Source: Actinoplanes solisilvae
GTDB lineage: Bacteria > Actinomycetota > Actinomycetes > Mycobacteriales > Micromonosporaceae
DNA: 64,000 nucleotides
Reading direction: 5' to 3'
Assembly: GCF_003999975.1 (NCBI RefSeq)
Contig: NZ_RJAC01000008.1
Coordinates: 279,021 to 343,020, forward strand
The notes beneath the pieces were generated by a model. That model saw only the letters and a program-made list of their open reading frames with translations. It did not search any database and was not told where the DNA came from. Of the stretch, positions 49,706-60,376 are shown piece by piece (the first letter of the stretch is position 1; every line of letters begins with the position of its first letter). The translations under genes were made by a program, and so were the position numbers.

Positions 49706-50854
49706 ATGCACGACATCCTCATCCTCGGAGCGGGTTACGCGGGCCTGTGCGCGGCGACCAACCTGGCCGGGCGCGTGCGGCGGCGGGACGACGTACGCAT
49801 CACGCTCGTCAATCCGGAGGAGCGCTTCACCGAACGGCTCCGTCTGCACTCGACCGCCGCCGGCCGCCCGACGGCCGACCTGCGCGTGCCCGATCTGCTG
49901 GCCCAGACCAAGGTCGATTTCGTACGGGGCTGGGTGACCGCGATCGACGCCGAGGCTCGCACGGTACGCGTCGACGACGAGCGCGACCTGCGCTTCGACA
50001 CGCTCGTCTACGCCCTCGGCAGCGCGGCCGACACCTCGGTCCCCGGCGCCGCCGAGCACGCGTACGCCCTGGACAGCTTCCGCGACGCTGAAGCCCTCGC
50101 CACCCGGCTGGCCGGCACGCGGACGGTCATCGTCGGTGGCACCGGACTGACCGGCGTCGAGGCCGCGGCCGAGATCGCCGAACGGCACCCAGCCCTCACC
50201 GTCAAGCTGGTCGGCCGCGAGCGGCCTGGACACACGATGACCGCCAAGGCCCAGCGATACCTGCTCACCGCTCTGGAGCATCTCGGCGTCGAGGTGCACT
50301 CGGACGCCGAGATCACGAAGGTGCTTCCCGGTGGTGTCGAGCTCGACGGTACCGGAAGCCTGGCCGCCGACGCGGTCCTGTGGACAGCGGGCACCCGGGT
50401 CTCGCCGCTCGCCGCCGCGTCGGGCCTCACCGTCGACGACCGCGGGCGCATCGTCACCGACCAGACCCTGCGATCGGTCTCCCACCCGCACGTGTACGCC
50501 GTGGGCGACGCGGCCGCCGTACGGCAGGAATTCGGTCTTCTGCACGGAACCTGCCAGAGCGGCATGCCGACCGGGGTGCACGCCGCCGTCTCGATCGCCC
50601 GTGAACTCGACGGCAAAGCGCCCGCGCGGTTCCGCTTCGGCTACTACCACGCGCCGGTCAGCCTGGGCCGCGGCGACGCGGTCGTCCAGTTCACCCGCCC
50701 CGACGACAGTCCTCGCCGCGCTCACCTGACCGGCCGCGCCGCCGTCTGGTACAAGGAAACGGTGACCGCCTCGCCCTGGCCGACCTTCGCGCGGATGACG
50801 CGCTTCCCGGCCATCGCCTCGTGGTGGCCGCACGGCGGTCGGTACACGCGATGA
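49706..50854 (+). CDS. FAD/NAD(P)-dependent oxidoreductase, NDH-2-like
   Basis: 382 residues, ATG 49706. FAD site: ILILGAGYAGLCAATNLAGRV. NAD site: TVIVGGTGLTGVEAAAEIAER. The late flavin-contact motif is HVYAVGDAAAV. It fits the pyridine nucleotide-disulfide oxidoreductase family close to type II NADH dehydrogenases and lacks a redox-active CxxxxC. It overlaps the ECF sigma factor by 4 bp. ECF41 sigma factors usually sit beside an oxidoreductase, epimerase or decarboxylase gene, so this is the probable regulated partner. Confidence 0.9.
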   Translation: MHDILILGAGYAGLCAATNLAGRVRRRDDVRITLVNPEERFTERLRLHSTAAGRPTADLRVPDLLAQTKVDFVRGWVTAIDAEARTVRVDDERDLRFDTLVYALGSAADTSVPGAAEHAYALDSFRDAEALATRLAGTRTVIVGGTGLTGVEAAAEIAERHPALTVKLVGRERPGHTMTAKAQRYLLTALEHLGVEVHSDAEITKVLPGGVELDGTGSLAADAVLWTAGTRVSPLAAASGLTVDDRGRIVTDQTLRSVSHPHVYAVGDAAAVRQEFGLLHGTCQSGMPTGVHAAVSIARELDGKAPARFRFGYYHAPVSLGRGDAVVQFTRPDDSPRRAHLTGRAAVWYKETVTASPWPTFARMTRFPAIASWWPHGGRYTR

Positions 50855-51705
50855 CCGCCTTCGACGAGCACCGGCGGCTGCTGTTCGCGATCGCCTATCG
50901 CCTGCTGGGCAGCGCCGCCGACGCCGAAGACGTGGTGCAGGACGTGTGGCTCAAGTGGTCGGCGGCCGACCGCTCGGCCGTCGCCGATCCCAAGGCCTAC
51001 CTGGCCCGCATGGTCACCCACCAGGCGATGGATCAGCTTCGCTCGGCCCGGCATCGGCGCGAGACGTACATCGGGCCGTGGCTGCCCGAACCGATCCTCA
51101 CGCAGGGCGAGGACGTCTCGGACGACGTCTCGACGGCCATGCTCGTCGTGCTCGAGACGCTGACCCCGCTCGAACGCGCGGTCTTCGTGCTCAAGGAGGT
51201 CTTCGACTTCCCCTATCCCGAGATCGCCGCGGCCGTCGAGCGCACCGAACCGGCCGTGCGCCAGGCCGGCCATCGGGCCCGCGAGCATGTTCGCGCACGA
51301 CGGCCCCGGTTCGACGCCGACCCCCGACGGCGGCGCGACGTCACCGAGCGGTTCCTGGCCGCGGCGGCCGGCGGCGATCTCAACACGCTGATGGAGCTGC
51401 TGGCGCCGGACGTCGCGCTGTGGACCGACGGCGGTGGCAAGGTTCGCCAGGCACGACGACCGGTCGTCGGCGCGACGAAGGTGGCCACCTGGCTGGCCGG
51501 GGTCAGCCAGGTCCCGTACGAGGGGATCTTGCCCTCGGACATGCGGGTCGAGATCGTCGAGCTGAACGGCGCGCCCGGGCTGGTCTTCAGCGGCCCCGAC
51601 CGGGTGATCGCCACGCTGACGATCGACCTGACCGAGGACGGCCTCATCCGTACGATCCACAACGTCGCCAACCCCGACAAGCTGCGCGCCGTCACGCCCC
51701 GCTGA
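50851..51705 (+). CDS. ECF41-type RNA polymerase sigma factor with SnoaL-like C-terminal domain
   Basis: 284 residues, ATG 50851 in ATGA. Region 2 is DEHRRLLFAIAYRLLGSAADAEDVVQDVWLKW (split by the core-binding helix) and region 4 is TPLERAVFVLKEVFDFPYPEIAAAVERTEPAVRQ. The diagnostic ECF41 linker GPWLPEP is at about residue 74. The roughly 110-residue SnoaL_2-like extension contains DGGGK and ends NPDKL, both conserved ECF41 motifs. In ECF41 the extension acts in place of an anti-sigma factor, and no anti-sigma gene is seen here. The last 14 bp overlap the convergent PPOX gene. Confidence 0.93.
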   Translation: MTAFDEHRRLLFAIAYRLLGSAADAEDVVQDVWLKWSAADRSAVADPKAYLARMVTHQAMDQLRSARHRRETYIGPWLPEPILTQGEDVSDDVSTAMLVVLETLTPLERAVFVLKEVFDFPYPEIAAAVERTEPAVRQAGHRAREHVRARRPRFDADPRRRRDVTERFLAAAAGGDLNTLMELLAPDVALWTDGGGKVRQARRPVVGATKVATWLAGVSQVPYEGILPSDMRVEIVELNGAPGLVFSGPDRVIATLTIDLTEDGLIRTIHNVANPDKLRAVTPR

Positions 51706-52090
51706 CCCACTCCGTCCATTTGTCGACGGTGATCTCGACGAACGGCCCGGCCGGTGGTCTGTTTCGGTACTGCGGATAGCGCGCGACCAGCGCCGCCAGC
51801 CCTTCGGGATGGGTGTCGCGCACGACGGCCGTACCGTCGGCGCGCACCCACCACAGCCGTGACCAGTCCTGTTCGTAATGGTCGGCCAGCACGCTGACCC
51901 GGGGCGACGCCTCGATGTTGGCCAGGCGGCGCAGAGCCCGGGTGCGCTTGGGCTTGCCATCCACCGCGGACACGAGCACGTCGTTCCTCAGGAGCGCGAA
52001 GACGATCGGCACCAGGTGCGGCGCGGCATCCGGCCCGACCGTGGCCAGCCGGGCCACCGGCACCGAGGCGAACCGCGCCGCCGGGGTCAC
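51692..52090 (-). CDS. PPOX-class F420-dependent oxidoreductase (TIGR03668-like)
   Basis: 132 residues from GTG at 52090, sharing GTGA with the upstream LLM gene. Split beta-barrel flavin/F420 fold: RFASVPVARLATVGPDAAPHLVPIVFAL, VDGKPKRTRALRRLANIEASPRVSVLADHY, WSRLWWVRADGTAVV. Members bind F420 and reduce small molecules. Translational coupling with an LLM-class F420 enzyme suggests they serve the same pathway, of unknown substrate. Confidence 0.88.
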   Translation of the reverse strand: MTPAARFASVPVARLATVGPDAAPHLVPIVFALLRNDVLVSAVDGKPKRTRALRRLANIEASPRVSVLADHYEQDWSRLWWVRADGTAVVRDTHPEGLAALVARYPQYRNRPPAGPFVEITVDKWTEWVSGA

Positions 52091-52917
52091 CGGCCGACCA
52101 GCTCCCCGATCGCCGCCTCCCACTTCTCCAGAGCCGGCTCGACGATGCTCCACGGGCCGGACGGCAACCACACCGAGACGCGGTCGATGCCCGCCTTCTC
52201 ACACTGCTCCAGGGCCCGCGGGTCGGCCGGCACGCTGAGCATCTGCACCTGCAGGTAGCGGTCGGCGCGGGCGCGCAGCTCGGCGATCCGGGCGAACACG
52301 TTCTCGTCGCGCCACTGCGGGAACCATCCGTCGCCGTACTCGAGAACGCGGTCGAGAACCGTGGGCCCGCCACCGCCGATCAGGATCGGCGGGTGAGGGC
52401 GCTGGGCCGGCTTGGGCCACGACCAGATGCGGTCGAAGCTGACGTGTTTGCCGTCGAAGCTGGCCTCGTCCTGGGTCCAGATCTCGCGCATGGCGCGAAT
52501 ACGCTCCCCCATGACCGGCACACGCAGCCGCGGATCGGTGCCGTGATTGCGCATCTCCTCCCGGTTCCAGCCGAGACCGACGCCGAACTCGAACCGGCCC
52601 CCGCTGAGGTGGTCGACGCTCGCGACCTCCTTCGCCGTGATGATCGGATCCCGCTCGGTCACCAGGCACACGCCACTGCCGATGCGCAGCCGACTGGTGG
52701 CCTCGGCCGCCGCCGTCAGGGCCACGAACAGGTCGTACGTGTGCCAGTACTTCTGCGGCAGGTTCGGCCCGCCGGGCCAGGGCGTCTCGCGGCTCGCGGG
52801 GATGTGGGTGTGCTCGGCGAAGTAGAGGGCGCTCTGGCCGCGCTCCTCGGCCCGCCGGGCGATCTCGCCGGGCCGCATGCCGTCGTGGGTGGGGAAGTAG
52901 CCAACACCGAAGTCCAT
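52087..52917 (-). CDS. LLM-class F420-dependent oxidoreductase (TIGR03619-like)
   Basis: 276 residues from ATG at 52917. On the minus strand TAAAAT ends 7 nt before this ATG, with no ribosome-binding site, so the transcript may be leaderless. MDFGVGYFPTHDGMRPGEIAR, ALYFAEHTHIPASRETPWP, RIGSGVCLVTERDPIITAKEVASVDHLSGGRFEFGVGLGWNREEM and PILIGGGGPTVLDRVLEYGDGW are standard LLM blocks. It is the first gene of a two-gene F420 operon with the PPOX protein. Confidence 0.9.
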   Translation of the reverse strand: MDFGVGYFPTHDGMRPGEIARRAEERGQSALYFAEHTHIPASRETPWPGGPNLPQKYWHTYDLFVALTAAAEATSRLRIGSGVCLVTERDPIITAKEVASVDHLSGGRFEFGVGLGWNREEMRNHGTDPRLRVPVMGERIRAMREIWTQDEASFDGKHVSFDRIWSWPKPAQRPHPPILIGGGGPTVLDRVLEYGDGWFPQWRDENVFARIAELRARADRYLQVQMLSVPADPRALEQCEKAGIDRVSVWLPSGPWSIVEPALEKWEAAIGELVGR

Positions 52918-53143
52918 ACGAGGGATTTTAAGTTGGTCCAGCCTATGAACCCATCGGCTCCGAAGCCCGTGTAGGCACTGAGCTCGCTTCAATCGGGCAC
53001 GGAGGGAGAGTCAGATGATTCTCGGTATCGCCGTCGGGACCGCACTGCTGGTGGGCATCCTGATCGGCCTCCTGTGTTTCAAGAAGACAAACGAATTCTG
53101 CGGCCGCTGCGGGGTCACCCGCGAATGCCCGATCTGCTGGGCC

Positions 53144-55747
<2,604 letters not shown>

Positions 55748-55834
55748 TCCCCTTCACCGCATCTGCCGACACGCCCAGTGTGCCCGACAACGTTTGGTCG
55801 CTCGATCGCTACGCTGCGCACGATGGGACCCCCA

Positions 55835-58798
55835 TCACAAAACATCGAAACAGAGGGTCTCGACGGTGGGGAGGGACAGGCGGAACTCGGTACCGCCGTG
55901 GGGGGCTGGTTTGGCTGTCAGGGTGCCGCCATGGGCGTCGATGATGGCCTTGGTCACGGCCAGGCCCAGGCCGGTGCCCTTGATGCCGGCTTTTTGTGCG
56001 TTGCTGGCACGGAAGAAGCGGCTGAACAGGTGGGGGTACTGCTCGGCGGGGATGCCGATGCCGTTGTCGGTGACGGTGATGACTACCGCGTCGGCTTCCT
56101 GTTCGGCGGTCACCGAGACGGTGCCACCCTCGGGGGTGTATTTGACGGCGTTGGAGAGGAGGTTGTCCAGGGCCTGACGCAGGCGCTGGGCGTCAGCCAA
56201 GACGGCCAGATCGGGCTGGATCGAGGCGATGACGGTCAGGTTCTTGGCGGCGGCGGTGGGCTGCTGGCCGTCGACGACGTCGCGCAGGACCCCGGCGGCC
56301 ACCATGGGGCACGGGTCGATGCTGATGTGGCCGGCGTCGAGGCGGGCCAGGTCCAGCAGGTCGTCCACCAGTTCCTGCAGGTGGCGGGTGGTGCGGTCGA
56401 CGATGTTCGCGTGCTTGCGTTCGGCGTCGGCCAGGGCGGGGCTGTCCAGCAGGACCTCCGTGTACGCCTTGATGACACCGACGGGGTTGCGGAGCTCGTG
56501 GATGACGACCGCCGACAGCTCGTCCTTCATCCGGTCGAGCTCGCGCAGCTTCTCCACCTGCTCGCGCTCGCGGTCGAGCAGATGCTCGCGCTGCTCGGTG
56601 AGTTCGTGCCGCTCGGTCACGTCCGTGGAGAGGCCGTCGACGTAGAGCCGGTCGCCCTCCCAGCGTGACGCCGCCCGCGTCCAGATCCAGCGGACCACGC
56701 CGTCGAGTCCCACGACGCGGCACTCCATCTCGGCGTGTTCCCCGTCGGCGAGCTGGTCGTGGAACCGCATCATGGTCTCGGCGTCGTCGGGGTGCATGCA
56801 GTCGGTGAGCGTGGCCGGCTGGTCCACCGTCACCGGGCGGCCGAGGATCCCCTCCGCGTTCGGGCTGCCGTAGACGAGCCGCGGCGCCTCGCCGGGAATC
56901 ACCTCGACGGTCCACACGTAGTCGTTGACCTGCGCCACGATGCGGTCGAAGTTACGCCGCGCGTCGGCCAGGGCCAGCGACATGTCCTCGGCCCAGCGGC
57001 GCTCGACGAACCGGCCCAGGTGGGCGGCCGCCGCGTCCAACATCTGCACCGTGTCGGAGTCGAACGGAAGGTCCTGGTCGGTGAAGAAGGCGAGCACACC
57101 GAGCGTACGGCGACCCGAGCGCACCGGCACGCCGACGGCGACACGGATCCCGAGGTCGTGCAGGGCGCCGCGCCCATCGTCGAGCATGTCGGTCGGCATC
57201 TGCCCGGCGTCCCACCACACCTCGCGGTTACGGGCCCAGACCAGACCGGGCAGCCCCTCGCCGAGGACGAAGGTCAGCGGCCTGTCGTTGGTGAAGGACG
57301 ACAGATCACGGTCGGTCGTGGTGTGCGAGCTGTGCCGCACGATGGCTTTGCGGTCGTCGGTGACCTGCCAGTACTCGCCGCACAGCCAGCCCAGCGACTC
57401 GGTGATCGCGGCGACCGCCTCGATGCCCGCGTCCTTGGCGTTGGTGGCGTCGGAGAGCACCTGGGCGACCGCGTGCCGGGCGCGGCGCAGCTCCTCGGCG
57501 CGGTGCACCTCGGTGATGTCGTGGAAGGCGACCACGGCGCCGAGCCGGCGGTTGTCGCGCGTGTCGATCGGCCGCCCGTTCGCGACGAAGCGGCGCCAGG
57601 TGTCGTCCCCCTTCATGATCATGTGCTCGCCGCGCACGGTCTCTCCCGCGTACGCCCGGGTCAGCGGCAGGGCTTCCAGAGGCGTACGGCCGTCGGGCTC
57701 GTGCACCGCGAAAACCTCGGCCCACTCCTCCATCGGCGTGCCCAGCGCTGCCTCGCGCCCGGTGACCTCACGCGCGGCCCGGTTGAGCAGGGTCAGCCGG
57801 CCCTCGGTGCCGAAGGCCGCGATGCCGACGTCGACGCTGTCGAGCACGGCCTCGAGGAAGGCGTGCTCGTCGTCGAGCTTCTGGCGCTGCTGCTCCATCT
57901 CGGCGGCGGCGATGATGCGTCCGGTGATGTCGTGCAGGAACGCGTGGCAGACGATCCCGCTCGGCTCGTCCGCGACCTGCAGCGTCATCTCGGCCGGGAA
58001 CTCGCGGCCGGTGCTGGTGATCGCGGCGATGCGCAGGTGCTGCCCGGAGAGCTGGGAGTCGCCGGTGGCCCGCACCCGCCGCATGCCGGCGATGTGGTCG
58101 GCCCGGAAGCGCTCCGGGATGATCAGGTCGACGATGTTGCTGCCCAGCGCCTCGTCGGCGCGGTAGCCGAACATCCGCTCGGCGGCCGAGTTCCAGGCGA
58201 TCACCTCGCCGGTGAGGTCGGTCGAGATGTACGCGTCGTGGGTGTTGTTGACGACGGCCGCGAGCCGGGCGACCGACATCGCCTGCTCGGCCCGGGCCAG
58301 GCGCAGCGCCACCTCGGACTCGGCGGCCTCGGCCAGATCGTGCAGCACGGCGACCTCGTCGGTGGACCACTCGCGGGGCGTGGAGTCGACGACGCAGAAC
58401 GAGCCGAGCACGTGGCCGTCGGGAGAGCGCAGCGGTACGCCGGCATAGGCGATGGCGTTGTAGTCGGCGATGGCCGGGTTGTGGCGCAGCCGCGCGTCGA
58501 GCCGGGCGTCGGCCACGATCAGGGCGGCCTCGTCCTCGACGACGTGCTTGCAGTACGAGTGCGACAGCGGCGTCTGCCGGGTCTCGGCCAGCTCGCCCTC
58601 GAGCCCGTACGCCCCGGCGAAGCGCTGCCGGTCGTCGTCGACGAGCGAAACGAGAGCGGCGGGCGCGTTGAGCGCGCGGGCCGCGAACTCGGTCAGCCGG
58701 TCGAGCACGCGCACCGGGCCGGCTTCGAGCAGACCGGTGGCACGCAGCGCACGGAGACGTCCGGGGCCTGGCAGCGACGGAGCCGGTGGATTCAGCAC
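55835..58798 (-). CDS. Soluble multi-sensor histidine kinase (GAF-PAS-PAS-GAF-PAS)
   Basis: 987 residues from GTG at 58798. Domain order: GAF at about 30-165 (LVDDDRQRFAGAYGLEG, SHSYCKHVVEDEAALIVADAR); PAS at 175-295 (AVVNNTHDAYISTDLTGEVIAWN); PAS at 310-430; GAF at 435-600 (LGEGLPGLVWARNREVWW); PAS at 615-735. The kinase core has His in LSAVVIHELRNPVGVIKAYTEV, LDNLLSNAVKYTPEGG, VTDNGIGIPAEQ and GTGLGLAVTKAI. There is no membrane segment, so it reads cytosolic signals, possibly redox or small molecules. No response regulator is adjacent. Confidence 0.92.
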   Translation of the reverse strand: MLNPPAPSLPGPGRLRALRATGLLEAGPVRVLDRLTEFAARALNAPAALVSLVDDDRQRFAGAYGLEGELAETRQTPLSHSYCKHVVEDEAALIVADARLDARLRHNPAIADYNAIAYAGVPLRSPDGHVLGSFCVVDSTPREWSTDEVAVLHDLAEAAESEVALRLARAEQAMSVARLAAVVNNTHDAYISTDLTGEVIAWNSAAERMFGYRADEALGSNIVDLIIPERFRADHIAGMRRVRATGDSQLSGQHLRIAAITSTGREFPAEMTLQVADEPSGIVCHAFLHDITGRIIAAAEMEQQRQKLDDEHAFLEAVLDSVDVGIAAFGTEGRLTLLNRAAREVTGREAALGTPMEEWAEVFAVHEPDGRTPLEALPLTRAYAGETVRGEHMIMKGDDTWRRFVANGRPIDTRDNRRLGAVVAFHDITEVHRAEELRRARHAVAQVLSDATNAKDAGIEAVAAITESLGWLCGEYWQVTDDRKAIVRHSSHTTTDRDLSSFTNDRPLTFVLGEGLPGLVWARNREVWWDAGQMPTDMLDDGRGALHDLGIRVAVGVPVRSGRRTLGVLAFFTDQDLPFDSDTVQMLDAAAAHLGRFVERRWAEDMSLALADARRNFDRIVAQVNDYVWTVEVIPGEAPRLVYGSPNAEGILGRPVTVDQPATLTDCMHPDDAETMMRFHDQLADGEHAEMECRVVGLDGVVRWIWTRAASRWEGDRLYVDGLSTDVTERHELTEQREHLLDREREQVEKLRELDRMKDELSAVVIHELRNPVGVIKAYTEVLLDSPALADAERKHANIVDRTTRHLQELVDDLLDLARLDAGHISIDPCPMVAAGVLRDVVDGQQPTAAAKNLTVIASIQPDLAVLADAQRLRQALDNLLSNAVKYTPEGGTVSVTAEQEADAVVITVTDNGIGIPAEQYPHLFSRFFRASNAQKAGIKGTGLGLAVTKAIIDAHGGTLTAKPAPHGGTEFRLSLPTVETLCFDVL

Positions 58799-59149
58799 GG
58801 AGCTTGGTATCGGTGCCCGCGGCTCCTACTTGAGCCAAGCGGCCGCCCGAACATCCGGCCGGAAAAATCCGGACGAAAGTATGAGCCGAAAACCTTGCCT
58901 CAAGAATTGTGGAAAGAATTGCTGATTCCGCTATCACTTCGCATCGGCAGCTTTCCTGTTCTGTGAGCTCCCTGTGAATTGAATATCGAGCCCGCAAAGA
59001 AAAGAGCGAGGGCCGTACCCGTCGCCGGGGTACGGCCCTCGCTCTATCCGGGGGTTGTTCAGCTCACCGGTTGCCACTCAACCCGGTGCGTTCCCATCCC
59101 GCCGGTTCAGTTCACTCACCAGGGGGCACTACTTGCCGGCTGTGCCAGC
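58799..59149. other. 351-bp gene-free region with a terminator
   Basis: It holds the upstream region of the multi-sensor kinase (about 58799-58990, locally AT-richer, no clear operator), then the long hairpin at 59003-59045, then about 100 bp of GC-rich 3' flank of the histidine-rich protein gene. No further gene is convincing. Confidence 0.6.
59003..59045 (-). terminator. Rho-independent-type terminator, 18-bp stem
   Basis: Perfect 18-bp arms (59003-59020 with 59028-59045), 7-nt loop. On the minus strand the stem is followed by TTTTCTTTGC, a proper U-rich tail, so it ends the transcript of the histidine-rich protein gene. Confidence 0.88.
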
Positions 59150-59536
59150 TCAGCGGTGGCCGTGGCCCTTGGGGTTGTGGTGACCCTTGGGGTCCTGGTG
59201 GCCGTGGCCCTTCGGACCCTGGTGGCCGTGGCCCTTGAACTCCCAGCCCGCGGTGAGGGCGACCCAGCCGCGCTTCGGGCCGCGCTTGACGCGCTCGCAG
59301 TCGAAGCTGTTCCACTTCTTGCGGAACTCGCCGATCTTGCCGGCGCGAACGCAGGCCTGCGGCGACCGGTAGAAGTCGACGAGCCGCTTCTTGGCGAACT
59401 TGTGGTCCTGGACCTGAACGGCGGAGCCCTTCGCGGCGGGGGCGGCGGGGGATGCCGCGGCCGGGCCGACGCCCATCGCGAGGCCGGTGGCGACCGCCAG
59501 GCCGGTCATCGTGATCATGCGCGTGACCTTATTCAT
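59150..59536 (-). CDS. Small secreted histidine-rich protein
   Basis: 128 residues from ATG at 59536, AAAGG 9 nt upstream. Signal peptide MNKVTRMITMTGLAVATGLAMGVGPAAA. The body (KFAKKRLVDFYRSPQACVRAGKIGEF, NSFDCERVKRGPKRG) has two Cys, probably a disulfide. The last 28 residues are a degenerate repeat of GHGHQGPK / GHGHQDPK / GHHNPK / GHGHR with eight or more His, suited to binding Ni, Zn or Cu at the cell surface. I do not recognise the N-terminal part. It is a single-gene transcript with its own palindromic promoter element and a strong terminator. Confidence 0.8.
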   Translation of the reverse strand: MNKVTRMITMTGLAVATGLAMGVGPAAASPAAPAAKGSAVQVQDHKFAKKRLVDFYRSPQACVRAGKIGEFRKKWNSFDCERVKRGPKRGWVALTAGWEFKGHGHQGPKGHGHQDPKGHHNPKGHGHR

Positions 59537-59558
59537 GACAACGCCTTTCTCTCTGTTC

Positions 59559-59577
59559 CATCAAGCGTCGCTTGATG
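59559..59577 (-). promoter_or_regulatory. Perfect palindrome upstream of the histidine-rich protein gene
   Basis: CATCAAGCG-T-CGCTTGATG: 9-bp arms around one base, 22 bp before the ATG. It is either a regulator site or a hairpin in the transcript leader. Confidence 0.6.
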
Positions 59578-59701
59578 CAGCAGATATTAGGGACGTCGCC
59601 GCAATTTCCCGGCACGGAAACACAACCACGATCGAGTGATTCATTTCCGCACGGCAAGAACCGTTTCCCATTAAATCGAAACGGGTTCCGGCCGACAAAT
59701 T

Positions 59702-60376
59702 TCAGGTCAGCCAGCCCGGCCGGATCAGCCCCGCCTCGTACGCATAGACGACGAGCTGGGCCCGGTCGCGCGCCCCGAGCTTGATCATCGTGCGGCTGAC
59801 GTGCGTCTTCGCGGTCGCGGGGCTGATCACGAGCCGGCCCGCGATCTCGTCGTTCGACAGCCCCTCGGCGACGAGCACGAGCACCTCGCGCTCCCGATCG
59901 GTGAGCTGATCGGCCGTCTCGGGCGGGCTCGCCGTCGCCCGCCCCTGCCCGCCGCCCGCGAACTGCCCGATGACCCGCCGCGTGACCCCCGGCGAGAGCA
60001 ACCCGTCCCCGGCCGCCACCGCGCGCACCCCGCGGATCAGCTCGACCGGCTCGGTGTCCTTGACCAGGAACCCCGACGCCCCCGTCCGCAGCGCCTCGAA
60101 CACATACTCGTCCAGCTCGAACGTCGTCAGGATCACCACCCGGGTGCCCGCCAGCGCGGGATCGGCCGCGATGCGCCGCGTCGCCTCGAGCCCGTCGACC
60201 CCAGGCATGCGGATGTCCATCAGCACGACGTCGGGCTTCGTCTCGCGCGCCTTCGCCACAGCCTCGAGCCCGTCCGCCGCCTCGGCGACGACCTCGATGT
60301 CCGGCTCGGCGTTGAGCAGCGCCCGAAACCCGGCCCGCACCAGCAACTGGTCATCCGCCAGCAGCACCGAGATCAC
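59702..60376 (-). CDS. NarL/LuxR-type response regulator
   Basis: 224 residues, sharing ATGA with the kinase. Receiver: SVLLADDQLLVRAG, Asp in VVLMDIRMPGVDG, Thr in VVILTTFELDEYV, Lys in FLVKDTEPVEL. LuxR domain: LTDREREVLVLVAEGLSNDEIAGRLVISPATAKTHVSRTMIKL. Second gene of the operon with its kinase; a palindrome in the divergent region at 62236 is a candidate binding site. Confidence 0.94.
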   Translation of the reverse strand: MISVLLADDQLLVRAGFRALLNAEPDIEVVAEAADGLEAVAKARETKPDVVLMDIRMPGVDGLEATRRIAADPALAGTRVVILTTFELDEYVFEALRTGASGFLVKDTEPVELIRGVRAVAAGDGLLSPGVTRRVIGQFAGGGQGRATASPPETADQLTDREREVLVLVAEGLSNDEIAGRLVISPATAKTHVSRTMIKLGARDRAQLVVYAYEAGLIRPGWLT

